From positions 24,892,773 through 24,956,772 of the forward strand of contig CM056395.1 in the NCBI GenBank assembly GCA_029718625.1: a stretch of DNA of 64,000 bases, read 5' to 3'. The position numbers were made by a program, and so were the translations under genes. This document shows, one piece after another, positions 1 to 9,877 of the stretch. How positions within the stretch are numbered: the first letter of the stretch is position 1; each line of letters opens with the position of its first letter. Below the pieces are notes generated by a model. The model was given only the letters and a program-made list of their open reading frames with translations, was not told the DNA's origin and did not search any database. The DNA comes from Synaphobranchus kaupii. Lineage: Eukaryota; Chordata; Actinopteri; Anguilliformes; Synaphobranchidae.

Positions 1-25
1 AAAAATGTATTTGTGTCTGTTTCAG

Positions 26-106
26 TTGGACGAGTGTGCAGTCATTTCCCCCTCTGCAGTAAATGTTGACATGTTCAGATATGTCCAGCATATAGATTTG
101 CCCAGG
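26..106 (+). CDS. mpdz: mpdz exon: linker and start of PDZ9
   Basis: 81 nt, phase 0 on both sides, acceptor TTTCAG and donor GTAAGC. It encodes 27 residues ending MFRYVQHIDLPR, the strand that opens PDZ9 in MPDZ. It is the first exon visible in the window. Confidence 0.88.
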
Positions 107-955
107 GTAAGCGCTAAAAGTCACATTCCCTGTGGTTGCTTTCTCAGGTTGTACACGCTTGGGTCGTAACCATGGACGCATTGTAATTACAAAGCCTTCT
201 TTTTATTGGATAGCTGCCATGTAGCTTAAAACCTGCCTCTTCCTGGCAAGCATGATTTAACATCTATTAGAAGTTGTCGTTCATTTAAACTTACATCTCT
301 CATTAAGTCCTGAGCTCATAATCTCCTGAGATCCAGAAGAACATTTTTTAAAGTGGCTTGAATGACAAAAGCATGTTGTAGGGAAAATATTTTCAAAAAT
401 ATAATTTTTTATTTTATTTTATTGATATATGTCCCTTGTAGTGTCGGTTTTAGCATAGCTTCTTGAGATTAATACCAGAGACTGATGTCCCCTACACGGA
501 ACAGAAATTAATTGCTGGGTAGATTATAGTTGTTTCCTGCCCCTGTGCTCCTGTGAACGGGGGGCTTTTGTGAAGAAGGGTGGGCGAGATGGGGTCAGGG
601 GTCAGAGTTTAGGGGTGGGAGCTGGGGGGAAATAGACAGGAGGATGGCTGTGGTGTGGGTGGGGGTACTCCAACGGAATGTCCGCTGCAAGGTTATTAAG
701 TGTCACAAGCGTATAATGTGATTTAGAAGTGAATGTAAAGACCTTATAAAAGATCAAGTACCCCAGCGTATCCTGGTGGAGCGGAGAACTGGTGGGGCTG
801 GAGGTGGAAGGTTTTAAAAATAAAACTGATTAAATAACATATCCTTCTGAGAGCCGGCAATTCATTGTTGTCCCCTGTAGGGGACATGCGTCTCTGGCCT
901 TAATCTCAAGAACCATATATTCTACCATGTTGAAGCCTACACTACCAGGGTCATT

Positions 956-1019
<64 letters not shown>

Positions 1020-4000
1020 TGTATTTTTAAAAATATTTTAACTGCAACATGTTTTTGTCAAGTAAGACATCTATGTCAAAAAAATGTTAATAGTTTTTTC
1101 CACCAGGTCTCAGGAGTTTATAGAAGTAGATACACTTGCACATTCTGAACCATGTTACCTGTTGTAATGTGTTATCTTTTACCTGCTGGCTCTATGTATT
1201 ATTTTATCTGTTACCTGCTGGCTCTATGTAATATGTTATCTGTTACCCGATGGCTCTATGTAATGTGTTATCGTTTACCTGCTGGCTCTATGTAATATGT
1301 TATCTGTTAACTGCTGGCTCTGTGTAATATGTTATCTGTTACCTGCTGGCTCTATGTAATGTGTTATCTGTTACCTGCTGGCTCTATGTAATATGTTATC
1401 TGTTACCTGCTGGCTCTATTTAATGTGTTATCTGTTACCTGCTGGCTCTATGTAATGTGTTATCTGTTACCTGCTGGCTCTATGTAATATGTTATCTGTT
1501 ACCTGCTGGCTCTATGTAATATGTTATCTGTTACCTGCTGGCTCTATGTAATGTGGTGCTTTGTTATGAATGTCCTTCATGATTGGTGATCAGATCCCTT
1601 CTCTGTCTAAAGGACCCGGGTGGGTTTGGGATCAACTTCAGTGACGAGGACACGGGGAACGGGGTCATGATCCAGAGCCTGTCGGAGCACGGGACAGCAA
1701 GAAGGGTACGGCCGCAGGTAGAAGGTGTAAAAAAAACAACGTGAATAAAAAACTAAGTTTTAGAGGATGGTCATATCCACCATGACGTTCAGTTAAGTCA
1801 AAGTACCTTACTGTATGAATATATATAAAACACATCTAAGTAATCGTAATATAAACTGAAAAAGATTTTTTTTTCTAATGAGCCTGTATGTCTTTGTAAC
1901 TGCCACAATGGTGAGGGAGGTTTTGTTTTGTAGAATAACCAACTCAAGTAAAGCACAGAATGAGTTATTACCCTGGATTACACTTTGCAGACACACTTAT
2001 CTAAAATGACTGCCACAGCTTATGCACTGCATGGCATCCATTTATACTGCTCAGTACTTACGTGGGGGATGCAACAGCAGTGGCCTGTTTGAGATTCAAA
2101 GCTGTTTTTTACATATTTTTTATGTACTGGTTTTAAAGCAGGGCTGTACCATTCCTCTTTCTCTTTTACAGGACGGCAGGATAAAACCCGGAGATAAAAT
2201 CCTTTCGTTGGACAATGAGAATGTTATTGGACTCCCTGTGGGAAAGGTGAGGTCATCGCTGCTCACTCTGTCTCTGCCGAGCATGCTGGGCATTGTAGTT
2301 TTTTTTTCGAGAGAACTGGTAAAACTAAGGGCAAATGCACAACTGACCAAGGCCTCTAGTTGGTCAGCCAAACTCGTTAGGCTGGCATAAACTACACTTT
2401 ACACTGTAAGGTGGTAAATCATCTGGGAGTACATTTGGCTCTGATAGAGTACATTTGACCCCTGTTGTATTCAAATAAAGTCTTCTGGGTTAAAATTAAC
2501 ACTGAACATTTTAGACAGACAGACAGACAAATGGATGGATATATAGATAGACTGTAGGATTTAATAGGTTAATAGAGGTAAAATTCTTTGGTTGTCTGAA
2601 ATGTGTGGTGGAAATGTGCAGTGACCTCCTGACGACCTCGTTTGTGATCCCAGGCCGTTGGTCTGCTCCAGAGGTCCAGGAGCAGGGTGCAGCTGACCAT
2701 CTGCGCGGACAACTCCACCCCGCCTTCGCTCTCTTCCTCCTCGTCCTCCTCCTCCATCTCCTCCTCTCACCCCCGCCCGGCGAGGGGGGTGTCCGACGGA
2801 CAGACGGCCAGCGCCCCCGTCCGCCCTCTCCTTTACGAGGCGCCCCGAGGCACGGAGTCTGTCACCCGTAAGAGTGATGCATCCTGGGAATGCCCCCCCC
2901 CCCCCCCCCCAGTCGCTTGGTGCATTAAGCTTTCATACTGAAGTTGAGCCCGTGCATTTGAGATAGCGGGGCTGTTAGCACTGCCCTTGAGCCGTTCTTT
3001 CTCAGCTGAATTAGAGATTCAATAAGAGAGACATTTAAACAACGTTTTACGCTGAAACAGACACCATTAATGTAGCCCCTTCAACCATTTAAGATCAGTG
3101 TTTAGGCCTTGTTCATTGTCTTCCCACAAAGTAACGTCTGTATTTAAAAGAAATAATACATTTTCTGTCCCTCTCACATTAGAGAAGACTCTTTTATTTG
3201 TTTGTTTTCAGAAGTGCGTGTCAGTTGGTTAATCGCAGTCGTCATGGTGCATTTCCTGTAGGTCTCACTTGTACCAGCGTGACCGCTGACCCCTTGACCT
3301 GCCNNNNNNNNNNNNNNNNNNNNNNNNNNNNNNNNNNNNNNNNNNNNNNNNNNNNNNNNNNNNNNNNNNNNNNNNNNNNNNNNNNNNNNNNNNNNNNNNN
3401 NNNNNNNNNNNNNNNNNNNNNNNNNNNNNNNNNNNNNNNNNNNNNNNNNNNNNNNNNNNNNNNNNNNNNNNNNNNNNNNNNNNNNNNNNNNNNNNNNNNN
3501 NNNNNNNNNNNNNNNNNNNNNNNNNNNNNNNNNNNNNNNNNNNNNNNNNNNNNNNNNNNNNNNNNNNNNNNNNNNNNNNNNNNNNNNNNNNNNNNNNNNN
3601 NNNNNNNNNNNNNNNNNNNNNNNNNNNNNNNNNNNNNNNNNNNNNNNNNNNNNNNNNNNNNNNNNNNNNNNNNNNNNNNNNNNNNNNNNNNNNNNNNNNN
3701 NNNNNNNNNNNNNNNNNNNNNNNNNNNNNNNNNNNNNNNNNNNNNNNNNNNNNNNNNNNNNNNNNNNNNNNNNNNNNNNNNNNNNNNNNNNNNNNNNNNN
3801 NNNGGCTCATAAAATTATTGCGCACGGTGCTTTAGATATCATATTAATATCGATTGAAATAAGACACTGAAGCACTATTCAGTGGAATCAAATTTTCATT
3901 CAGCAGATATGCATGAAAAGGACTTTTATTGAGCCGTGTTGTCTACATTGTACTTGGAGCATTTGATATATTTAACTTTGGCTACCTGTTTGGATGTGGG

Positions 4001-5963
4001 GGTCGCACCTCTGGACCTAGGACAAAGTTCTTGGACCCCCAAACCCCACCCAACCCCACCCCCCAACAGTATAATCAAATACTTCCCAGTAAGAATAGAC
4101 ACAGACTGACGCAAACATACACGTGTTTGTTTCCGCGCCTGCAGATTGGAGACAGGATTGTCGGCGTATGCGGGACGTCCCCCCGAGGGAATGAGCCAGG
4201 AGCAGGCTGGGGCTCTCCTGAGAAACACCTCAGGCGGCGTGGAGCTGCAGGTGGGGGGGGCGACAGACACCTGGCTCCTTAAACTCCGCTCCTCGTTTAC
4301 AAAACACGGGCCTTATCGGGGCCACCACAAACAGCGACGAGGCCGTCGTGGGCAAAGCGCGCCGTAAACAAAGGGGAAAAAGAAGAGCTTGCTAATCCCT
4401 TATCGTGTTTGGGAGTAGAAACATCGCGTCGCCTTTCCTCTTCAACTAACTATTTTTTTTATTTTTTGTTGTTTTCTCCTTACTGTTTTAGTCTTTATCT
4501 TCAGTTCTGGTTGCCATGGTTTACGAGCAAAATGTTGCTTCTTGGTTTGTTGGAATGTTCTCAAAAAACGGCTTTTTGTCTGTGTGTGTGGTGTGTGCGT
4601 GCGTGTGCTTGTGCGTGGCGCGTGTGTGTGTGTGTGTTTAGGTGGTCTCTGGGGATGATGCCAGCGTGACTGGGTATCCAGAGGAAGAGCTGGACTCCCA
4701 CGTGTTCCACAGCGACCTTGGGTAAGGTCCTACACACACACACACACAGCCAATCATCTCACGCTATAGCCTACATTTGGCTGTATCTAATGCATCTAAA
4801 ATCTAATGGTTTTGGAATTTTGGCTGATAGGCCCTGTGGATTTAGCCAACCAGCTGCTAATATCGCGTGTGTGAAAATCCCAACCTGCAGTGCCAATTCC
4901 TGGAAGCAAGTGTCATTCATTCAGGGGGAAATAATAACATGCGGGTTTGGACTGAGAGTGAAACCGTCACTCGATTTCAGTATTTTGGTTTTTTGGTTCA
5001 CAAAGAGCCCCCGTTATTAGCACATATCATGATTCCCCCCCACACTCCCAGTCCCACTCAGTATGAAAGGATCACCCTGGACCGGGGTTCGGACGGACTC
5101 GGCTTCAGCATCGTGGGTGGTTTTGGCAGTCCGCACGGAGACCTGCCCATCTACGTGAAAAGTGTCTTCGGCAAGGTGAGTAAGACTATCCACTGGGGAC
5201 CCGTTAAACCAGGGGGTCCTCAATCTTATCCAGAAAGGGCCGGGAGTGGGTGCAGACTTTTGTTTTGTTGACTGTCCTAATCAACCACTAGAGTCATTGC
5301 TAAGGACCTTGATTAGTAGACTAGGTGTGTTACTGCTAGGTTGGAACAAAAGCCTGCACCCACACTGGCTCTCACTGGATAACATTGAGGACCCCTGCAT
5401 CCACACCGGCTCTCACTGGATAACATTGAGGACCCCTGCATTAAACAAACCCCTTGAATTCTTTTCTGTGTGTGGTGTCCCTCAAATGTGTAAATAATGT
5501 CTTGTTCAGAGGCCTGTCCTTCTTGTTCGGCTTTTCTGTTCACTGCCATAGATCACCCTACACCAGGGGACTCAAACTCCAGTCCTGGAGGGCCGCAATC
5601 TGCTGCTGGTTTTTGTGATTTCCTTTCAATCAGCAGCCACTGGTGTGCGGACTATTTATCCAATCAATGACTTAATATAAGCACTGAAATACAGGGACTC
5701 GTGACAAACCAGCCGACGCAGCGGCCCTCCAGGATTTGAGTGTGAGACCCCTGTCCTACGTCACTAGAAATAAAGGTGTGTCTTACACACGACAGGGCGC
5801 CGCCTCCAAAGATGGCCGACTGCAGCGTGGAGATCAGATCGTGGCGGTGGACGGCGTGTCTCTAGGGGGAGTCACACACCACGAGGCCGTGGAGATGCTG
5901 AAGAGGACGAGGGGGAGCGTGTCTCTCACTGTTCTGTCACACGCAAGAGACTTTTCTGTATAA
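26..5963 (+). CDS. mpdz: mpdz (MUPP1), 3' part: PDZ9, part of PDZ12, PDZ13
   Basis: Multi-PDZ scaffold of tight junctions and synapses; vertebrate MPDZ has 13 PDZ domains (known). I assembled these coding exons: 26-106, 1613-1705, 2172-2246, 2654-2867, 3262-3303 (runs into the gap), 4145-4250, 4642-4721, 5052-5175 and 5796-5963. All visible junctions are AG/GT with matching phases. The first four exons give PDZ9 and its Ser-rich linker. 4145-4250 is the second half of PDZ12. 5052-5963 is PDZ13, with GLGFSIVGG, GSPHGDLPIYVK and RGDQIVAVDG. PDZ13 is very close to both MPDZ and its paralogue PATJ; the flanking lurap1l and tyrp1 decide for mpdz. PDZ10, PDZ11 and the first half of PDZ12 are absent and fall at the N gap. 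Exon 4145-4250 has an apparent +1 frameshift. The protein runs seven residues (HARDFSV) past the usual C-terminal TVLS. The 5' part of the gene lies before the window. Confidence 0.93.
385..495 (-). repeat. Dispersed repeat, copy 1
   Basis: Contains ATATTTTCAAAAATATAATT, TGTCCCTTGTAG, CTTGAGATTAA and ATGTCCCCTA in the same order as the copy at 27829-28640. Strand is arbitrary: copies with CCCCTGTAGGGG first are called +. Confidence 0.6.
868..1113 (+). repeat. Dispersed repeat, copy 2, with TA expansion
   Basis: Starts at the palindrome TCCCCTGTAGGGGA, then has TCTCTGGCCTTAATCTCAAG and ends near CCAGGTCTCAGG. Its internal A/T segment has expanded into (TA)n. Other copies lie at 385, 27478, 27829 and 43237. 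Confidence 0.65.
958..1014. repeat. (TA)n microsatellite
   Basis: Nearly pure TA dinucleotide run inside repeat copy 2. Confidence 0.95.
1155..1556. repeat. Minisatellite, 32-bp period, about 12 copies
   Basis: Each unit contains CTGCTGGCTCTATGTAAT, then ATGTTATCTGTTAC or GTGTTATCTGTTAC. Twelve occurrences of GGCTCT lie 32 bp apart with few substitutions. The array ends about 55 bp upstream of the mpdz exon at 1613. Confidence 0.95.
1613..1705 (+). CDS. mpdz: mpdz exon: PDZ9 carboxylate loop to helix A
   Basis: 93 nt, phase 0. It encodes DPGGFGINFSDEDTGNG...SLSEHGTARR; GGFGIN replaces the classical GLGF loop. A second GT 12 nt downstream (after CCGCAG) could add four residues, but homology favours the first donor. 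Confidence 0.88.
2172..2246 (+). CDS. mpdz: mpdz exon: PDZ9 central strands
   Basis: 75 nt, phase 0, acceptor TTTTACAG, donor GTGAGG. It encodes DGRIKPGDKILSLDNENV..., the standard GRL-x-GD-x-IL core that follows the previous exon directly. Confidence 0.92.
2654..2867 (+). CDS. mpdz: mpdz exon: end of PDZ9 and serine-rich linker
   Basis: 214 nt, acceptor ATCCCAG, donor CCC|GTAAGA, ends in phase 1. It starts AVGLLQRSRSRVQLTICADN (last helix and strand of PDZ9). A low-complexity Ser run (CCTCCT-type repeats) follows, then a Pro/Arg-containing linker ending TESVT. Confidence 0.9.
2893..2910. repeat. C18 homopolymer
   Basis: Eighteen C residues in the mpdz intron just after the 2867 donor. It is a likely sequencing trouble spot close to the gap. 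Confidence 0.95.
3262..3303 (+). CDS. mpdz: mpdz exon, cut by the gap: linker before PDZ10
   Basis: Acceptor CCTGTAG, phase 1, matching the donor at 2868. The visible 42 nt read through TSVTADPLTC, which resembles the linker just before PDZ10 in MPDZ (a DPxTC motif). The exon disappears into the N run, so its end is unknown. Confidence 0.6.
3304..3803. other. Assembly gap (500 N)
   Basis: Exactly 500 N, which looks like a placeholder length. The mpdz reading frame enters inside the PDZ9-PDZ10 linker and resumes in mid PDZ12, so roughly 300 codons with their introns are expected here. The true missing length is therefore probably several kb. Confidence 0.99.
3804..4144 (+). other. mpdz intron segment after the gap
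   Basis: No exon or repeat recognised between the gap and the PDZ12 exon, apart from a C-rich stretch at about 4037-4063. Confidence 0.6.
4145..4250 (+). CDS. mpdz: mpdz exon: second half of PDZ12, apparent frameshift
   Basis: 106 nt between CCTGCAG and GTGGGG. The start reads IGDRIVGVCGT and the end reads GMSQEQAGALLRNTSGGVEL, but the two lie in different frames. The switch falls at a C6 run (4179-4184). With one C fewer the exon would be 105 nt, phase 0 on both sides and colinear with PDZ12. An assembly indel is the simplest explanation; a real frameshift cannot be excluded. Confidence 0.85.
4577..4640. repeat. Interrupted (TG)n tract at an mpdz acceptor
   Basis: TG-rich run that ends in TGTTTAG, so it takes the place of the polypyrimidine tract of the exon at 4642. 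Confidence 0.85.
4642..4721 (+). CDS. mpdz: mpdz exon: linker between PDZ12 and PDZ13
   Basis: 80 nt, acceptor TGTTTAG after a long TG tract, donor TTGG|GTAAGG. It starts VVSGDDASVTGYPEEE, completing the last strand of PDZ12, and ends HVFHSDLG, matching the linker that precedes the last PDZ domain of MPDZ. Confidence 0.88.
5052..5175 (+). CDS. mpdz: mpdz exon: first half of PDZ13
   Basis: 124 nt, acceptor ACTCCCAG, donor GCAAG|GTGAGT. It encodes YERITLDRGSDGLGFSIVGG, then GSPHGDLPIYVKSVFGK. This is the most conserved part of the protein. Confidence 0.95.
5210..5438. mobile_element. hAT-type MITE in an mpdz intron
   Basis: Inverted ends: CAGGGGGTCCTCAAT at the left and ATTGAGGACCCCTG at the right. 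The flanking 8-mers CGTTAAAC (5202-5209) and CATTAAAC (5439-5446) agree at 7 of 8 positions, as expected for a hAT target duplication. The right end is duplicated in tandem (about 41 bp; an inner copy ends at 5397). Confidence 0.8.
5564..5753. mobile_element. hAT-type MITE in the last mpdz intron
   Basis: 190 bp with inverted ends CAGGGGACTCAAACTCC and TTTGAGTGTGAGACCCCTG, plus inner arms CTGGAGGGCCGC/GCGGCCCTCCAG. It ends 42 bp before the terminal exon. A diverged relative lies at 50620-50815. Confidence 0.8.
5796..5963 (+). CDS. mpdz: mpdz terminal exon: second half of PDZ13 and stop
   Basis: Acceptor ACGACAG and 55 codons plus TAA. It starts GAASKDGRLQRGDQIVAVDG and ends SVSLTVLS followed by HARDFSV. 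The seven extra residues are absent from the human protein as I know it. Confidence 0.95.
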   Translation, partial: GAASKDGRLQRGDQIVAVDGVSLGGVTHHEAVEMLKRTRGSVSLTVLSHARDFSV

Positions 5964-5965
5964 AA

Positions 5966-6545
5966 CACACATACACTCACACACCCTACACACACACTCA
6001 CACACCCTACACACACACTCACACACCCTACACACACACACACACACACACTCACACACCCTACACACACACACCCTACACACACACACACACACACACA
6101 CTCACACACCCTACACACATACACACACACACACACACTCACACACACTCACACACCCTACACACACACACACACTCACACACCCAACACACATACACAC
6201 ACACACACACACTCACACACCCTACACACATACATACACACTCACACACACTCACACACCCTACACACACACACTCACACACCCTACACACATACACACA
6301 CACACACACACACTCACACACCCTACACACACATACATACACATACACCCCCCCCCCCCCCCCAGACAAACACTCACACACACACACCCTACACACACAC
6401 ATGCACACACCCCCCCCCCACACACACACACAGAAACACAACCCCCCCCCCCCCAGACAAACACACACACATACACAGACCCCCCCCCCTCCCCAGACAA
6501 GCGCACCCACACACCCCAGACACACACACCCCTCAGATGCGTGCA
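5966..6545. repeat. CA-rich satellite at the start of the mpdz 3' UTR
   Basis: About 580 bp of (CA)n broken by CTCACACACCCTA blocks and C-runs of 9 to 14. It starts within a few bases of the mpdz TAA, so it should be transcribed as 3' UTR. Reverse-strand Cys/Val-rich ORFs here are artefacts of the repeat. Confidence 0.93.
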
Positions 6546-7116
6546 CACATTTTTACTTATAGTACCAAACTCATTTTACACTTCCTTAAACTTAACAGTA
6601 TCTACCTGATGAAATCTTAGTGCACCAGACAGGTTCATAGTATGTGTGTAAGTAACTAATGAGGTGACCGAACACAATGGGACTCTATTGGTGTTAAGTA
6701 TTTAAATGGCTCTGATTTAGCTGCAGTTAGCCACAATTTTCCACTACAGCGGCTGATTCAGTCAGAATTATTGTTTGTGGGTCCAATTTATTGGATTTAT
6801 TTATATTTTTAATAGGCAGTGTCTGTTTAAACATTAGTCAAAAAGAATCCCTCTTTTGGCTTGTGCTGTACCGTAGAAATATTTGTGATGCAGAACTCTT
6901 AAGACACTGTGCTACTATGAAAATACGAACAGCAAGATGTATATTTTGATGACTGTGGACGGAGTAATCCCTATGGTATGGGGTGGTGCAATGCACCATG
7001 GGAAGAGTGCTTTCTGAGGGGGTGGGGGGAGTGCAAAAGTGTGCGTAGAGCTGCTAACTCAGATGCGACTTCATCATTAAGGATTTCATTCAAGCCTCGC
7101 TCAGTTAAAGAAAAAT
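6546..7116. other. Downstream of mpdz, nothing recognised
   Basis: Probable mpdz 3' UTR or 3' flank. I see no clear polyadenylation signal, gene or repeat. Confidence 0.5.
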
Positions 7117-7183
7117 TGGTAGAACTTCGGATTGTGTAGTTATGTTACCTGGCCATGATATGAGTCCAAATGGTGGCGAAATA

Positions 7184-7635
7184 CACTACCTGGCCAAAAA
7201 AAAAGTCGCACACTCTAATATTTTGTTGGACCGCTTTCAGCTTTGATTACGGCGTGCATTGACAACGGAGAGTCGAACCACTCCATCAAGTCTTCTCCAG
7301 CACATCCCAAAGACTTTCAATGGGGTTAAGGTCAGGACTCTGGTGGCTAATTCATGTGTGAAAATGATTCCTCATGATCCCTGAACCACTCTTTCACAAT
7401 TTGAGCCTGATGAATCTTGGCATTGTTGTCCTGGAATATTCCCATTGATGGGATAACCTGGTCATTCAGTACATTCAGGTACTCAGCTGACTTCATTTTA
7501 TTGCTGCATAACGTTGCTGAGCCTAGACCTGACCAATTGAAGCAAACCCAGATCATAACACTGCCTCCAGAGGCTTGTACAGTGGGCACTATGCATGACG
7601 GGTGCAACGGCGACTTTTTTTTTGGCCAGGCAGTG
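7184..7635 (-). mobile_element. Tc1-like transposon fragment nested in the THAP element
   Basis: Ends CACTACCTGGCCAAAAAAAA and TTTTTTTTGGCCAGGCAGTG are inverted and flanked by TA on both sides. The other arm of the host inverted repeat (near 8562) preserves the uninterrupted site AAATATG, showing a clean TA insertion. The minus strand carries transposase remnants: [20 protein letters not shown] (second Asp), [11 protein letters not shown] and, after 7347, SPDLNPIE (the acidic third residue). The N-terminal half is deleted. Confidence 0.9.
7347..7607 (-). pseudogene. Tc1 transposase C-terminal fragment
   Basis: 86 open codons of a DD34E-type transposase lacking the DNA-binding domain and the first catalytic Asp. 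The frame breaks before SPDLNPIE. It cannot be active. Confidence 0.85.
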
Positions 7636-8019
7636 TATGTCCGTTTGTTGCTCTGTGCTCCCCTGGGGGTGATAATCCAGAATAGGGTATTTGTCGCTCT
7701 CCATTCACTTCTATAGCGCAGCTAAAACGGTCTCAAAATGACACTTCTAGCACATGTACAAACACGAAAAAAGCGGATTCTGTCAATACAGTACAATAAC
7801 CAGTCCTCCAATAACCAATTTTGCTTAGTGTAATTAAAATTATTTATAAAAGTACTATTTTCTTCATTCCCTCTGCGGAACGTTACTGGCTAAAGCAGAG
7901 GGAGGGGGCGGGGTCATATTGTTGCGTTTCGTCAAGATTTCGTAGCTGCCTGAAGTCTGACCTGATCGAGTAACATTAGTACACATGCTAGCAAAGGCAA
8001 GCTTTTAGTTGTTTTTAAA

Positions 8020-8300
8020 ATGGTGAAGTGCATTGTGCCCGGTTGCGGGAATTACAACAATCCCGTCTGGAAGAAAGTTTTAAATCGTTTTTGCCTTTGA
8101 CAATCCAATTTTGTGCAAGCTGTGGTTTATGGCCATCAGGCACCCTTCTTTCAATGCAAACACACCATTGCACCCAACTCAAGCTGTGTGTATGCAGCCA
8201 TCATTTCCCACCGACGGATTACAGTTCTGTTCCAAAGAGACCATTATTGAAAAGCACAGCTGTGCCGTCTGTTTTTGAGTGGTTTCTGATGCATCGGCAC
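8020..8300 (+). pseudogene. THAP zinc-finger remnant of a transposase
   Basis: Frame 1 from ATG 8020 reads MVKCIVPGCGNY (first two Cys). A second frame gives a stretch ending in WFMAIRHPSF. A third gives CVCSHHFPPTDYSSVPKR and AVPSVF, which are the C-x2-H pair and the AVPxxF box of THAP domains. At least two frameshifts and one stop separate the parts. Confidence 0.8.
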
Positions 8301-8628
8301 ATTAACGCTGTTGTTTCTGGTGCAAAAATTACCTACCGGATCTACGTTCCAAATAAAATACGAAAAAGCCAGCAAAGGGTAATTTCATTTCTGCAAAAAA
8401 AACTGGTTATTGTTTGTGTTGACAGAATCCGCTTCATTCTCGTTCGTATACGTGCTAGAAGTGTCATTTTGAGACTGTTTTAGCTGCCCTATAGAAGTGA
8501 ATGGAGAGTGACAAATACCCTACTCTGGATTATCACCCTAGGGGAGCACAGAGAAACTAATGAACATATTTTGCCACCATTTTGACTCATATCATGGCCA
8601 GGTAACTACACAACCCAAAGTTCTACCA

Positions 8629-9506
8629 AAGTTCAGTTGTGCTTTAATTGCCGTAAGAAAAAAATTACTATTCTGCAATATTGATGTATAGAATTACAGA
8701 GTGAAATTATCAAATTTATTAAATATTTGAATGTATTTTGACGTCCAATAAGGGTAATACTTTTTCATTTGTAGTACAAGATCACCTGAGTAAAGTAACT
8801 TTTAAACTACAATGATTTGTTTTTTACTCTGAGTGTACCTTTTTGGCATGACAATCATCAATCAGTATCATTGAGGATCCATGTCATGGAGGTGTGTGTT
8901 TAAAGGTCATTCTCCAAGTGGAGTTCAGGGTTCGAGACTATAAATAGAAACATTTTCTCGCAGTATCCATCCTTTGTATGTTTGGAACCTTGATGACGTT
9001 TAACACAAGAGCACAACAAGCTGTAATATCTTCCATATTCACATATTCCATAATCAGTGTTAAGCTACAAGCATGGCTTTGGTTCAGCCGTTACAGTTCT
9101 CAGTTAGCCAACTGCCCCATACTTTCATTAGCTCGGCAACAGCAGCTGTTGACAACCAGTCCTTTCACTCGTGCGATGCTATGTGGGAAAACATTTTAAG
9201 TATTTTGTGTAAATCAAGGGTGTAGCTGTATTTAGACTAGGTATACTTTATATACACTGAAATGTATGGGATTGAAACATTCTCTGTTTCAAGTGAACAA
9301 TAATTTATCAGCATGGGCAATTAGGATAGCTGAAGTCATTTGGTAACAGTATCTGACCTGTTCATTTTTTCATGACCGTTGACATGCTGCAGGACTATAT
9401 CACATCCAGCTGCTGGCATCAGTCTCGCCATGCGAAGCGGTGAAAGGATCTGTCTGAAACGGTTGCGCCGTTATGCGCCAGTTACTCAACAGCTTTCGAG
9501 AATTCA
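8629..9506. other. Intergenic, nothing recognised
   Basis: A/T-rich unique-looking sequence without a convincing ORF, RNA or repeat. Confidence 0.5.
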
Positions 9507-9668
9507 AGAATTAGACTGCACTGCAGTGTGTTAGATGAGAATTAGACTGGACTGCAGTGTGTTAGATGAGAATTAGACTGCACTGCAGTGTGTTAGATGA
9601 GAATTAGACTGAACTGCACTGTGTTAGATGAGAATTAGACTGCACTGCAGTGTGTTAGGTGAGAATTA
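9507..9668. repeat. Minisatellite, 31-bp period, 5 copies
   Basis: Units contain AATTAGACTGCACTGCAGTG then TGTTAGATGAG. There are five successive copies with one to three differences each. Confidence 0.92.
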
Positions 9669-9877
9669 TACTTTTTTTATTGGCTAGTACAGCGATCACA
9701 AAAATAAAGACTGTAAATAGAAACACAAAGCATTTATTTATAAAACAGATTTAAGGTCAAAATCCAGGCCTCTACACTCTACTTACTATAAAACAGTACA
9801 CTATGCATAAAAGGCTTATCCATGGCCTTAAACTCACAAAATAACACAAATGTCAATAAATAAATAAATAAAATGAT

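Larger units (their letters stand above)
107..1612 (+). other. mpdz intron with dispersed repeat, TA tract and minisatellite
   Basis: No coding signal. It holds two copies of the CCCCTGTAGGGG-ended repeat (about 385-495 and 868-1113), a (TA)n tract and a 32-bp-period minisatellite directly upstream of the PDZ9 exon. Confidence 0.8.
7117..8628 (+). mobile_element. THAP-domain DNA transposon relic with about 235-bp inverted repeats
   Basis: Left arm 7117-7810 (minus a 452-bp insertion) and right arm about 8395-8628 are inverted copies. TGGTAGAACTT...TTGTGTAGTTA and CCATTCACTTCTATAG appear in one arm, and their complements in the other. Between them is a broken THAP-type coding region (8020-8300). 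THAP domains occur in P-element-like transposases (known), so this is probably a degraded, internally deleted P-like element. Confidence 0.75.

Noticed and set aside
5736..5795. ATG at 5736 as the start of a short separate PDZ protein
   Set aside because: The ATG lies in a MITE and intron sequence; the PDZ frame begins at a splice acceptor and continues from the upstream mpdz exon.
5834..6548. Cys/Val-rich minus-strand ORFs
   Set aside because: Pure consequence of the (CA)n satellite after mpdz.
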